DNA of 64,000 nucleotides from Diprion similis (GCF_021155765.1 NC_060105.1:16897001-16961000); one strand, 5' to 3'; positions 47,091 through 59,426 are shown, counted from the stretch's first letter. Notes: a model not told the origin generated them from the sequence alone. A program made the numbers and translations.

Positions 47091-49240
47091 TGGGTTGCCC
47101 CCTTAATAGGCATCCCAAAAAACACATTTGTAATGTAATGATTTGATCGTACTTGGACTGGTTTCAATGGGCTTTTAAGTCACTAGATTCGAATTTGGAA
47201 ATCATATATGAAATGGCGGAACCAACATGGCGGGCTGAAATTCGAGAAGATATAACATGCGCCGTTCTGAATTTTGAAAAGTTCTCTTTCAATTTAAATT
47301 CAGCAACATTAAAAACCTTGACACCGAAGTCGTAATTCTCGCCTGAATTCTAGAAACTTTTATTCAACGTAAGTAGGACCAAAATCTCATTTTTCTCAGT
47401 CTATCAATGAGTTGAACGTTACCTCTCGAAAAAAATACTACAAGCTTTTACTCGGTTGTGAACAGAAGCAAATTTCCTATTTAATAGCAACACGTTGTAC
47501 CAAAGATTATCTAAGCTCAGATAGTGACGAAAAAGTTAATTTCAATTCTATGTGGGGCGTTCCACGCCGAATCGGACGGTTTGGAATATTTTGATTTTTG
47601 ATATCTTCAATTTTTTTATATTTTATAGTACCCCACAAGAGAGCCTTTTTGGTAAATTTTGAGATTTTTTTTCATCATCCTAACTAATCAAACTCTATGA
47701 CCATTGCTTCTCATGATACTCCGCTGTATTATTCAAAATGGGACACCCTGTATAGTCCATGGTACGCTCCACATTCCACCTTGTTTTGCAGCTTTTTACT
47801 TATTAATCTACGTTGTAGGTAAAAGCTGCAGAAATTTCTGGTTCCATATGGTCGCTGAAATGCTTCTAAATCTGAAGAAAATATTAAATTCATTTATTTA
47901 TTTATGGTAAAAATAGCAGATGTAAACAAATGGTCGAAATTCGTACTTTTCCACGAAAAAATGCATTTTCTACTAATCTATCATGAAAATCTGAATGCTA
48001 GTGTCCACACAAAGTTAATACACACCAAAAAAATTGACATAATTTTTTCAACATTGGTTTTTCAGTGGTTTTTATTTGTCCGCCATATTGGATATGTCAT
48101 TTTGAATTTCCGAATTCCGAGTTTAGATTCGTAACCAGTGATTCCAAAATCAGTTATCATATATCATAAAGTTTTATCAAAATCAAATAAATTTTTGAAT
48201 TTACGTCCGTCATATTGGATCCACCGTTGGAAAGAAAATTACTACTTCAATTACACACAACTTCAACCTCATCAATAATGTTAAGTCGTTGTAAAATCGG
48301 GTGGCATCATTTCATGCGGATCTGATAGTCGGGCAAGAGTCAAAAAGTAAAATTACCAGGTAAATCACTGGAAAAAGCTAAAATATCGAGTTTCAAATAC
48401 ATAAGATTGAGTTCATAGAATTTCACTAACGTCGAAACTTTTTTTACAGTCAATTCCAAGATTAAAGAAAGGTATGGTTTATTCGATAGATATGAACTAG
48501 AAAATCAATTTGCAATCTGCCCTAATCCAAGACAGTTGATACGATGAAGTTAGGAAAATTATACGGTAAAATTTGATAAATCGATATTTTGAAAGCATGA
48601 GGCTTTAGACAAAGTAATTTCTGGACAGGCTAGGTGGCAAAAAAATGGATTTTTGAGTCAGCGAAATAAAGATTTTTAAAAATGTCAGGTTTCCAAATGT
48701 AGCTGGAATTCAAAATATAAAGACATTCCCAGCATAGAAAGAATCAAACTGTAGAAAGTGAATATATGATCAGGGAATCGCCAGTGATTAGAAATTTGTA
48801 AAACCGTGTCAAACTAAATCTACAGGTGCAAGTAGCATGAATAAACGATTATTAATCTGCTCTTCATATTTACATATTCTGCAATTCCATCAGATTTGTG
48901 CTTCTCGTAATTGTATCAATAATAAACCAATATCTGAGAATTCTACATCATGAATCGGTATTTTACGCTATGTTCTTACATCAAAATCATGCGTCTCATA
49001 ATTTGTATTATAAATGAAAAAATAAAATAAGACCGTTGCTGAATTTTCGTTTCCTATTCGTCCCAAAGGGTTGCGGTAATTTTTTGCTTGGAAAGTTTTA
49101 CCTATTCTTTGGCTTGGATATCTGTTCCATCTATTTAGCAGTCCTTTTGATATTTTTATTGACACCGCCTGAAACAATTTCAATGCGTATACAATAGGGT
49201 GTGACAAGAATTTTTTCTTCTGAAATAGATTATTGCAGCC
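47091..49240. other. No gene seen
   Basis: AT-rich DNA. GGGACACCCTGTATAG (near 47742) is a phrase often found at the ends of insect repeats. No coding content is supported. Confidence 0.35.
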
Positions 49241-49725
49241 AAAGATGAGCTCTCAATATTGATATTTAGAGGTGCCTATTTTATTTTTTCCATTTTCGAT
49301 TTAAATAATTCGTAAAAAAAAAATCGCAAAATTTTTGATTTTTTTTTCTCGTCGACGGCTTGGCTTGTGAACTATCAAAATGCAAATTCTTGGCAGAAAT
49401 TTTACGCTATATAAGACATTACTGAGGTAGGATTTTCCTAACTCTAACCGATTATGAGATATTCAAGATGACTCAATGTTTATAGGCGAATATCTCCGAA
49501 TCGTTTAGCATGAGAAAAATTCTATCCCGGCACTTTTTTGTACAGCGTGAAACTTCCTATAAGAATCTGTATATAGAATATAGATAGTTAATAAGTCAAG
49601 CCTTTTGGAAAAAGAAATATTTTCTTTAAATTCCGATTTTTTTACGTGTCAATTAAATGGAAAATGGAAAAAATAGGCTCCTCTAAATATCAATATTAAG
49701 ATTTCGTATTTGGCCGAGCTTTCCA
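49241..49725. repeat. Foldback, about 480 bp
   Basis: The left arm has CTCAATATTGATATTTAGAGG and CCTATTTTATTTTTTCCATTTTC; the right arm has GAAAATGGAAAAAATAGG and CCTCTAAATATCAATATT. The arms are about 60-70 bp and the loop about 350 bp. Confidence 0.75.
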
Positions 49726-49735
49726 TTTGAAAAAA

Positions 49736-50115
49736 AAAAATCTTTTTTTTGGCACAGTTTCGTGTACAAGTTATGTGCCGCCATGTGAGGCTAGCTTTCC
49801 CGCTTACCTTTGGAAGGAGCTGCTGCAAGAGAGAGACTGCCATGCGGTGTGGAGTCTGGCTATAATCCCTGCGATTGTCTTTAATTCGATATTTAAGGGT
49901 GTAGGTTCGGTGCTGCGAACTGCAACGCGCACAGCCGACTGAAAACATGAGGTAACGAAAAGCGAGCGAGATTCGTGTCGCGCCTGCAGAGTTCGAGACT
50001 CGCGCTAGTCGACTGGACTGGACGTCATCGCTCGTAAGGCACGGACGCGTTGTTGCCATAGAAGTATGGAGATAGAGTAGGTAAGGCGGCTTTGAAAGTG
50101 TCTAGCCTGTAGAAA
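49736..50115 (+). other. GC-richer segment before the R1-like LINE
   Basis: A step to higher GC content with many CpG words (GCGCACAGCCGAC, GTGTCGCGCC). It may be the 5' UTR or promoter of the LINE or an unrelated host segment. No coding function is supported. Confidence 0.35.
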
Positions 50116-50180
50116 GATGGATAGATTGATAGATGGATGGATGGATGGATGGATGGATGGATGGGTGGGTGGGTGGATGG
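50116..50180 (+). repeat. (GATG)n microsatellite at the 5' side of the LINE
   Basis: About 15 units of GATG/GATA/GGTG. The tract is open in frame with the LINE ORF1 and encodes a Trp/Met/Asp/Gly run, which is not part of normal R1 ORF1 proteins. It may be the insertion target or a product of 5' end slippage. Confidence 0.85.
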
Positions 50181-50185
50181 ATAGA

Positions 50186-51294
50186 TTAAGAGGTGATATC
50201 AAACTGAAGAAAACTTGTTCCAAAAAAAATCTAGAGAAGGTGATCGAAAATAAGGAGAAAAATCCCACTCAAGGAAATGAAAGGCTAAATTTCCTCCAGG
50301 CCCTTCAGTCAGAAGCTAACAAGAAGAGAAATGCAACCAACCCACCGAACAACGAAAAGAATCAGAAGAAGCAGAAACCTCAGAAGACGGGACCTCAAAA
50401 GGGAATTGGGAGACCTCAAAGCCAAGAAACGGCACAAGAAAATGCGAAGCAGGACGAGAACGGTTTCACGGTGGTGCAAAGAAAGACCAAGACGAAAAAA
50501 GAGGACGGAGAAGAAACGGAGAGGAAGCCTTTCACGAGAAAAAGAGGGGATAGCGAGGTGATCAAGGTGCCCGCTGTGGAAGGAAGTTCATACGCCGAGA
50601 TCCTACAAAGCATCAAAGGCAAAATAGACCCCAAACAAGAAGAGATCGAAGGGTCCGAAATAAGAAGATCGCGAATAGGAGAACTTTTGATTGTCTACAA
50701 GACAAATGAACGAATGAATAAGTTTAGCCAGGCGATACCTCATATAGTGGGGAATAAAGCCAATGTTAAACTCCTGACGAACTACAGAACAAGAGAAATA
50801 AAAGATATTGATGAAGTGACAGAGGAAAAAAACGTAATGAACGCAGTAAAGGACAAAGTGAGTGACATGGAACTCCAGAACATTCAATGAAAACTTACAA
50901 AAAGCTATGGCAGAGTACAAACTGCCGTCCTTAGATTACCGAAAAAAGCACAGCAGATCTCTTGAAGAGCACCCACCTCAAAATCGGGTGGGTCTACTGC
51001 AGGATCAAAGAAAGTGTGGAAGTAACACGATGCTACAAATGTTGGGGAGTCGGATACCTAGTAAAAAACTGTACGGGCCAAGATCGGAAGGAACTCTGCT
51101 GGAAGTGTGGAGAATCGGGGCACCAGGTCAAACAATGTAAGAAAAACCCGGATTGTCAAATCAGCAAAGATAAGGGAGTAACAGAACTGAATCACACGCC
51201 AGGAAGTCGAAACTGCGGGACCTACATGAATGAGTACAAAAAAATAAAAAGACCGAAAAATGGCGACCAATATCCTACAAGTTATTCTAGGTAG
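50186..51294 (+). pseudogene. R1-clade LINE ORF1 (nucleic-acid binding), decayed
   Basis: A basic, Lys/Glu-rich N-terminal half (50186-50890) is followed by YGRVQTAVLRLPKKA in the same frame after a stop at 50888, and then, in another frame (50962-51294), by LKIGWVYCRIK and three zinc-knuckle positions. These are CYKCWGVGYLVKNC, where the usual His is Tyr, CWKCGESGHQVKQC, which is complete, and a third long-spaced Cys/His group ending SRNC. This is the ORF1 architecture of R1-type LINEs. Two stops and a frameshift make it non-functional. It overlaps the start of ORF2 by about 35 nt. Confidence 0.8.
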
Positions 51295-53108
51295 AGGCAA
51301 ACAAGCACAAGACCAGATGTTACAAACCGCTAGGGAAAGGGTTATAGATATTATCATAGTCTCAGAGCAATACAAAAAGCCAAAAACAGGATGCTGGTAC
51401 GAGGATACGTCAAAGAGAGCAGCTATCGTAATTCAAAACCCGAAGATGAGGTTCAGCAAATTTGACGCCTCTCAAAGGGGATTTACATGGATAGTCAAGG
51501 ATACTCGATATTATAGCTGTTACTTCTCACCAAACGACTCAAAGGAGCTCTTCGAAAGAGACATAAACATCCTAGAAGAAAGTCTTGTAGATATGAGTTT
51601 CAACTCGACAGCAAAATGCGCCATAATAGCAGGAGACTTCAACAGTAAATCACCTACATGGGGAGAGAAAAGATCCGATAAAAGGGGAGAAACAGTGACG
51701 GAAATGATTGCAAGACTGGACCTTGTAGTAGTAAACACGGGAAACAAAAACACGTTTCGAAAAGAAAACTCGGGTTCCATTATTGATTTGACAATCATGA
51801 ATATCATAGGAGCTAGCAAAATTAAGAACTGGAAAGTACTGGACGAAATCACACTAAGCGATCATGAATACATAACGTATGAATACGACATTAGGAAGTC
51901 CGCTGAGATCAAAAGGAGGGAAACCCGGAAAATATCCTGGGGTAGGAAAAAACTTGACAAAGCAAAGCTTGTCACATTCCTAAAGGAAGAAAAACTCATT
52001 AAAAAACTAAAATGGATGAAAAAGAGAGAAACTGCAGAAGAACTGGTAAGCGAAATGGAAGTAGCAATGACAAAGGCATGTGACGCAAGCATGCCTAGAA
52101 GTCGGAATCCAAAAGATACAAGGAATCCAAAATGCTGGTGGGTGAGGGAAATTGGCGATCTTCTAGAAAAGTGCCGGAAATGCCGCAGAAAATACACAAA
52201 ATCAAGAAGAAACAGTGCCCTAAAGGAGCGATACGAAGGATCCAAAGTCGCGCTGAAAAAAGAAATCAAAGACCGTAAGGTGAGAAGCTGGAAACGTCTG
52301 ATCAAAGAAGTAGATAATGATCCATGGGGACTAGCTTATCGCATAATCACCAAATAAATCGTTGGCAAAGAGAAAATTCTAGGTCTCGACAGTAGAGAGT
52401 GGGTGGAGGACATAATAGATACTCTGTTCCCGCATCAAAACTCATGGAAAAGAAAAAAGTTAGAAAGAAAAGGCCTAAAGGAAGAGGAGTACTTCACCAT
52501 AGAAGAACTACAACAAGTAGCCCGGAAACTGAAAACCGGTACAGCACCAGGGCCAGACGGAATACCGAACGAGGTTATTAAGATAGTGGTCGATTCATAT
52601 CCCCAGATGACGCTAAGGGAATGCAATGCTTGTCTCGAAGAAGGCATCTTCTGGAAAAAATGGAAAACACAAGAATTAATTCTTCTAAAGAAAGGAGACA
52701 AACCCATAGATGATCCGTCCTCCTATCGTCCCATATGCCTATTGGACACGATGGGCAAACTATACGAGGGGATACTAATAAAAAGGATAATGGACGACTT
52801 GGAGAATAGACAGGTCCTATCCAATAACCAATTCGGGTTTCGTAGAGGCAGATCTACGATCGATGCCATAAGACTGGTGGTGGAAACAGCTGAACAAGCA
52901 AAAAATGAAAAACAGTTCTGCACATAATATTGATTGATATCCGGATTGCATTCAATACCATACGATGGGAAGATACAATGGCGGCTCTAAAGGAAAAAGG
53001 TACACCGCTCTACTTGAGGAGAGTCGTAGACGAATATCTGGACAACAGAACCATAATATACGATGATGACCAATGGGAAATAAAGAAAAAGATGACAAGA
53101 GAATTATA
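51260..53108 (+). pseudogene. R1-clade LINE ORF2 (endonuclease and partial reverse transcriptase)
   Basis: It starts MATNILQVILGRGKQAQDQM, the usual R1 beginning. The endonuclease domain shows GDFNSKSPTWG, GSIIDLT and LSDHEYI. After a single in-frame TAA at 52355-52357 the same frame continues into the reverse transcriptase with GTAPGPDGIPNEV, DDPSSYRPICLL and NQFGFRRGRSTIDA. A frameshift at about 52925 leads to ILIDIRIAFNTIRWEDTM. The homology stops at about 53108, before the YxDD active site and the C-terminal third. 3' loss is unusual, since LINE copies are normally truncated at the 5' end; deletion or a later rearrangement is implied. Confidence 0.85.
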
Positions 53109-54479
53109 ATATCACAAAGACACAAAGTACAGGTTATAACTCACTTGCATTTTCGTGAAACCGTCAATATTTTCAGGTTACGTGTTTAGAGTGAAGTTAG
53201 CCACGTTTCGGAAAAAAATACTCTAGGAAAACTAATGGAAACACGAAACTCCGCCGAGAAGAATAAAGTAAAAATTCAGATTGGCCATGTAAAAATAATT
53301 TGAAACTAAGAAATATTGTTTCCCTTACGATTTTGAATCAAGTTGTTTCTGCGGAACATGAAAAACCATATCGAAAAAAATTTCAACTACCACTCGTTTA
53401 TATTTTCACATGACTGATTTGTATTTTAAGACCCCAAATGTCGTTTTTCCATGAATTTATGTTATATCCCTCAGCAATGAATTTGGTAAAAAAAACGTTC
53501 GTTGCGACACTTGTTCCCACTTCAATAAAAAATTGTGCATTTTTTTTTTCATTATTTGGAACCGTTTTAGAGGGAGTTTCGATTAAAATTCGTCAGACCT
53601 CCAAATAAGGACCATCCTAATGTATATATATATATTAATTTTTCAATATATTAAATGTAGAATTGTATTTTTGAAACTACGATCCATTCAACGAGACCTC
53701 GAGGGGAGGCGTCTGGGCCTGAAGAAGGACAGCCTGATGCGCTAAACGGGCATGTATACACGATTTATAGCAGGGTAAGGCGCCGATCTGCTACAGGTAT
53801 GAATTACTTCTGGTCATCGCTGCTCAATATCTAAGAGGCCCCCTGACTCGTACTTCGATCTTCCAGCCTGTCGAAGCTTCTAAGATTGTGGGTTAAAGTC
53901 ATCAGTCCTCTGTCTGATTGCCTTGGTTTTTCTGCATGTTGAACATTTTTTTCTATTTTTCAACATTTTCCTATTTGACTAAAATGCGAAATGTATTTTT
54001 TCCAGCTTTTTTCAAATGCATTGACATCGGATTGAGGTGATAAAAAGGAGGAGGTGAAGGATCGGGAGGAGGAGGATGAGGAGGTTGGATATGGTTAGCG
54101 ATGATGAAGGTTTGTACTTTTCATGATCAGAGGATTGGTGTGGGTAGCATCGCATTGAGTGAAATAATTCGTTTGATCATTTGATGTTATGTGATTAATG
54201 TATACTTATAAACATAATAATAAATAGATAGTTGTTAAATACATTAATAATTTAAGCTATATAAGATGTTCGATTCTGAATACTACTAAAGTTTTTAAAA
54301 AATAAAACGATCTCGGTGTAAGGTCTTATACGCCTCGCGATGAGATTATTCACATCCGGAATATTGAAGAATCTGTCATTGAGACTCCTAAATCGTTTTT
54401 CATATTGTAATTCCTGTAGATAGTAGTCGGTCTTTGCCTTCCTCAATGTCTGATGGTTCTGAAACTGCTATAGTGAGCA
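53109..54479. other. No gene seen
   Basis: AT-rich DNA with a (TA)n run at 53622-53635 and a (GGA)-rich stretch near 54050. There is no coding content that I can support. Confidence 0.35.
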
Positions 54480-54759
54480 GGAAACTTCCGAGCTATTCGC
54501 CAAAAAGTTTGATAGTGTTTGTACGGTTAGGGATCTCTCGATGACAAGCTGTGCCTTTGGCTATTCGTACTGTTTTAAGATGCTCCATTTCAACGAAAGT
54601 GAGATCAATAAAGCTATTTCTAATTTAAACGATACTTCATGTGCGGGCCCACATGGGGTACATTCGCTATTGGGTAAAAGGTGCTCACGTTTCTTTGTTC
54701 CTATCTTAACGCAAGTTTTCAACTTGTCTTTAGCACTAAGGTTTTATCCAGTTTTTTGA
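54480..54759 (+). pseudogene. LINE reverse transcriptase fragment (Jockey/CR1-like)
   Basis: One frame gives ELFAKKFDSV, then FNESEINKAISNLNDTSCAG, PHGVHSLLGKRC and LTQVFNLSLALRFYPVF before a stop. The order FA..F..V, then E(S)EI..AI..L...(S/C)AGP.G, is the N-terminal RT region of Jockey/CR1-like LINEs. It differs from the R1-like element 1.4 kb upstream, so it is a second, separate family. Only about 90 codons remain. Confidence 0.65.
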
Positions 54760-54841
54760 GGTAGTGTTATGTCTCTTCGCTCCTTAAGGTGCTTATAAAG
54801 TCGCGTCGGACACTTCAAAAACTCGGCGAGCCAAAACTCCC

Positions 54842-55165
54842 ATACCGCTGAAGCGATCAGGATGAAATTTGAGCAATCGATGCCTTATTTTGGCAAAAAG
54901 TAGAGCGAATTTTTCTTTTTTTTTCAAATTTTGAATAAAAATGTACAGATCAATTATCACGCATCGAAATTGGGAAACTTTTCACAGTTGCACTAAAAGG
55001 ATCGAACTATTCGGTATGATGCCACTCGGCGCTAATGAAACACACACTTTGAGCCCAGCCCCATAAGATTCAATCGTAAAATTACAAAACGGCAGCTGAT
55101 CTGGTTTTCGATTACGAAAAACACCGATATCTCACTTTGGCGACATTTTTTACCGACCTTACACG
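54842..55165 (-). repeat. Half copy of the 22.6-kb palindrome family
   Basis: GCAGCTGATCTGGTTTTCG, GGCGACATTTTTTACCGACC and, upstream, the flank with TCGGTATGATGCCACTCG match, reversed, 22650-22920. It ends at the palindrome centre (TTACCGACCTTACACG), so only one arm is present. Confidence 0.75.
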
Positions 55166-55446
55166 GGGTGCAAGGGTAATTCGGTGAAATAAAAGCATAT
55201 TTTCAAGATTTTTAGACGATACAGGTAATGCTGGTTTATTTAATTAATTTCCATATAATAATAGAACGTCTGAACTATATTTTCCTAAATTTTCATTGTT
55301 TAATATTGATAAATAAGCTGGTAGCAACAAATTTCTGCAGGCACCTTGAAAAAAAGTTGTTTTGTGGTGAACACTATACTCGTATACACTGGATCATGTG
55401 AAACAAAAGAATCGAAACGCGTTTATTAGGTGAGATGTTTCCCGAG

Positions 55447-55605
55447 GTAACATCGTCGAGTTTTTTTTTTTTTTTTTATCGATTTTTCCATTTTTGGCGA
55501 CACTTGGAAGTTAAAAATGTGATTTTCGCTTAAAAAATCGGTAAATTTATTATGCTGAAAAAAAAATTATTAAAAAAAACTCGACAGTGTTACCTGGTGA
55601 TTTAT
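55447..55605. repeat. Small inverted repeat with a T17-like tract
   Basis: AGGTAACATCGTCGAGTTTT (left) and AAAAAACTCGACAGTGTTACCT (right) pair across about 110 bp containing long T and A runs. Confidence 0.5.
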
Positions 55606-55959
55606 TTATGGAAACAGTGTACAAAATTTCAAAAGAATCTCAAAAAATTTCAAAAGGCAGGAAGGTGTATTAGATTTTGAGTTACAGTGTTCACCTACTT
55701 CGAAAATGACGAGTTTCAGAAAAACGCTTTGAAGTTTTGCACACTGAAAAATTGCAAATCGTCTGGAGAAAAGGCCGCTTAGATGCTCATAACTTCGTTG
55801 ATTTTGCTCTGATCAACTCACAATTTTGAAACAATATTCTTGAGATATCATACATTAATTTAAAAAAACGCATAAAATGCAAAAAAAAGTTCAAGCACCT
55901 TACCCCCACCCATAAGTGAGACCAAATGACACAATGCAACAATGGAGGCGATTGCGTTG

Positions 55960-56169
55960 GGCAAGGGCTTATACTAAACCCTACCGCAGTGGTATGGGTC
56001 TACACTTACAATCGGCAAAAAACTAACAAAGCTACCACGCCGAGCACTCACCGACGTTGATTTACACAAATACGCTCCAGATATGAAAATGCCACATTTT
56101 CGTGACATTTCATGTGAAATGATCTATCATAATCAGGATCGTGTTCATGAGTATTGCATCGTCGAGTAG
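55960..56169 (+). pseudogene. Polinton/adintovirus-like relic (protease region)
   Basis: Fragments in two frames: GKGLY directly followed, one base shifted, by KPYRSGMGLHL, and then RALTDVDLHKYAPDM and MPHFRD before a stop at 56167. A Gly-Leu-Tyr-Lys-Pro-Tyr type repeat followed by (A)LTD.DL.KYA....PHFR is, as I remember it, the arrangement at the start of the adenovirus-type maturation protease in insect Polintons/adintoviruses. The active-site part is missing or unreadable. It is clearly dead: a frameshift and at least two stops in 210 bp. The match is from memory and short. Confidence 0.42.
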
Positions 56170-56290
56170 GTACAGTCCAATTAGCGACATGGTAAAGAAG
56201 TTGGTATAAGTCAGGTTTGGAATTAGACGTTCAATGTACGGATGTAGAAAATATTTATAAGGTTATTTGTTCAATTTAGAGTAATATGAT

Positions 56291-56319
56291 GTATTATTAT
56301 TATTATTATTATTATTGTA
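56291..56319 (+). repeat. (TTA)n microsatellite
   Basis: About nine TAT/ATT units in a row. Confidence 0.85.
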
Positions 56320-57034
56320 CATAAGCTGAAAAAGTGAATGGCATTGCTGATTAATAGAAACATGTATTCAAAGCATCCAACCGTTATTTTTAAACAAATC
56401 CCCCACCCCTTCGGTCGACAGGTAGGAATCGGGGATGACCTTGTCGGAACGCCGCCATCTTGTCCCAGAACTTGCGTATCTATAGAACTGATTAAAACGC
56501 ATTGAAGCCTATTATATTCGAATTTCATCGATAATTACCGTAAGATAAAGCCACAACCTTCCAGTTTGTGAGGTCAACTTTAATGTTAGGCATACGTTCT
56601 GTAATAATATAGATAAATACCGAAAGACATACGGATGAAATACAGCAAGTCATGTTACGCATCAAGGACTCTAGACTTGCTATTGAATTTGTCAAATTTA
56701 GTTTTTTTCCGAAATTTTATTTAAGTATCTAGGATACAAGATTAGGGAAATGCGTGTTCAATCTCTTGCGGAAAAAAATTAGAATGCATGAAATAAAGTT
56801 GAAACAAATAATTATTAAATCATGAATATGAGTCATAATTTTGGGCTATAGTTACGGATGTTATCGAATAGGTACTGAATTGGAATTTTATATATTTATA
56901 ATTGGTAGATCGGCCCATATAATATAATATAATTTGAATTTTATGTCGTGAATGAGAATAGAGGAAATTGTAGTCACGCAGGGTTAATTATTATAAATTG
57001 ATATAATAAAATTCAAATTATAATATATTATTTG

Positions 57035-58190
57035 GCCCAATCCACCAATTATCAACGAATGATCTGAACGTCAAAAATCGGTTTTTCTGAAAATTCATTC
57101 TCCTTTAGTGTGTACTAAGATTGGAAACTTCACCAGGTAGAAAACCGCTTTTTCTCATGTGCCGCTAAAATTTATCTTATTTTTTGAGTTTTTCATGTGA
57201 AAGGTGAAATTTTTTCAGCAAAGAACCAAAATTTTACGAGTGGGATGGTCATGGGATCTCACGTGAGACACGTTTAATTAATAAAAGTCGTTCAATAACA
57301 CGCTCTTTTTCAAATTTAACGAGATGTTTTTATTTCTTCGATGACAACTTTGGTTTTTAGCCCGTTGCGTTCACACCTCCTACTAACCACCTCACAGACG
57401 CACGGGGTCCAGCGGACCCCATGCAGAAAAACAGATCCTATTTACGTTCTATTGGATGTATTGATTTTAAACTTGCGCCAAACTCCAATTTCCAATTTTT
57501 TCTAAACAATTTAACAGCTGTTTTTCATTTAAGATTTTAAAACAGTAACAAATCGATAAGGAACAAAAAGTCACGAAATTTAACTTGTTTTGTAAAAAAA
57601 TTCGTAGAAATTTCAATTTCTGCAATATCGTAGACAATTCAAAGAAAAGAACAATTCAAAGAAATGAAAATATTCCGCTAAATTTTAAACAGAGCGTATT
57701 ATTAACAGACTTTTATCAATTAAACGTGTCTCACGTGAGTTCCCATGGCCATCCCATTCTAAAAATTTGGGTCCTCTACTGAAAAAATCTCAACTCTCAC
57801 ATGAAAAACTCAAAAGTAAGATAAATTTTGGTAGCGAATGAGAAGAAGCGGTTTTTTGCCTAAAAACGTGTTTTTGAAATTGATTTCGAAAAGTTATCCA
57901 ACGATGAATAATATATTTGGACAGGTGAAAGTTTTTCACATAAGACACATCATTCTCCGTTATTTTTTTATGCCGGTAACGATACGAAAATAATTCGCGT
58001 TTAAATCTCAGTCAGGTAAAAATGATAAACTTTGATGAGGCATTTCTCGCGAACGGTAAGTCCAAGAAGGTTAAGATTTGTTGAAGTTTCTAGTCTTAGT
58101 AGGTACACACTAAAAGAGAATCCATTTTCAGACAAATCAATTTGACGTCCAAATCATTCGTTGATAATTGGTGGATTGGCCCATGTATAT
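57035..58190. repeat. Long foldback, 1.15 kb
   Basis: The arms are about 57035-57310 and 57700-58190. Landmark pairs: CCACCAATTATCAACGAATG / CATTCGTTGATAATTGGTGG, TAGTGTGTACTAAGA / AGTAGGTACACACTA, CTCACGTGAGACACGTTTAATT / AATTAAACGTGTCTCACGTGAG and ATTTATCTTA(T/C)TTTT / AAGTAAGATAAAT. The right arm holds an extra about 180 bp, so one arm has gained or lost sequence. The loop (57311-57699) has a GTCCAGCGGACC palindrome and no gene. Confidence 0.85.
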
Positions 58191-59352
58191 TATATATAGT
58201 ATATTGTAAAATAAAAATTCGAAAAAAATCATGGAGCTGTTTTTTACAGAGTACAAAAAGATGAAAAGTTAGATTCAAATCAAAAACGTCAATTTCAATG
58301 GTAAGTAGAGTTGGCAGTAATGCTTTCATGGCAGTAATGCCCTTTCATGCCTACTCTCCATTTTTTTGAACGTTTATATATATAATATACACACATGTAA
58401 TGCTCGTTTGACCTTGAGATTTAATCAGCTGACCCCCGAAATGAAGACTTGTCATCACCAACTTTATTTAATAATATTATTCATCGAACTCTCTGTGATC
58501 ACATCACAACAAACGAGGTCAACCGGGTAACAAAAATGCTTGCAAATGTCATGAGTACTATTTTTATTCGCAGTTTTAGTTTGCATCAGTTTTTGAAACT
58601 TTGTCAAAAAGTTTGTAACAGGTAGTCGCGAAATATTATAAAAAATTGTCGAATCATCATTGAATAGTTAATTATGTTATGTTATGTTATGTTATGGTCG
58701 TTCGAGATGCGGGATATACGTGACTGGAGTCAGTTAAGGTCTCAAAACTTGAATAAGTTTTCGAAGTTCGTAACACGTTTCTGCCAAATACTCGATGAAT
58801 CACCCGAAATTTCGTTCCACCCATTCCTCTGCGATTTAATATACACGAAATAATGATTGAAAAGTTCCCAAATCGGCCATTTCAAAACTGCAAGTGATAG
58901 CTTGAAAGTTTTTATGAATCATACCTATTCAATACTTGATTTTTCACTCAATTCCTATCAAAATAGATTTGGCCCTTTTCGGAAATTCAAGATAGAACAT
59001 TGATCAATAATGGACAATTTGGCATGGAATGCTCCATAACTAAGGGAAGAAGCAGCTAAATACAGAAATTACTATACGCAATATTTTATTCAATTATTAA
59101 AACCAGTTTATAGATTATACTTCCCAGAACTTGATTTGTAGCAGAGTTTCTACGTAACTATTTAACACCGCTTCTTGGTATGTCGACACACGTGAAATTC
59201 GACATTCTCGAAATGGATGGAGTGAGGGAACATCACTGAATTAATATCTTTTCACCGCCGCTAGTCCATAGGCAGGTGCGAACCGCGTTGTATGTTTCAT
59301 ATTGGCCGAACACAACGCATATAATTATTGTCTGGACAGTACGCTTATCACT
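58191..59352. other. Upstream region of ornithine decarboxylase
   Basis: No gene is seen. Positions 58672-58696 hold five TTATG units in a row. The rest is AT-rich without repeats that I could pair. Confidence 0.4.
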
Positions 59353-59380
59353 TATATAAACAAGCTCCAGTACTCAGCAG
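59353..59380 (+). promoter_or_regulatory. Core promoter of ornithine decarboxylase
   Basis: TATATAAA at 59353-59360 is followed by TCAG at 59374-59377, giving a likely transcription start near 59376-59385 and a 5' UTR of about 45 nt. The TATA-to-TCAG spacing is slightly short for a textbook promoter. Confidence 0.6.
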
Positions 59381-59426
59381 AAACATTCACGTTTAACCCG
59401 CAAGTGTCCGCAGTTCGAGTTCTAAA

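Noticed and set aside
50117..50185. Start of LINE ORF1 at the first ATG
   Set aside because: The first 23 codons are the translated microsatellite (Trp/Met/Asp/Gly), so the true start is probably later.
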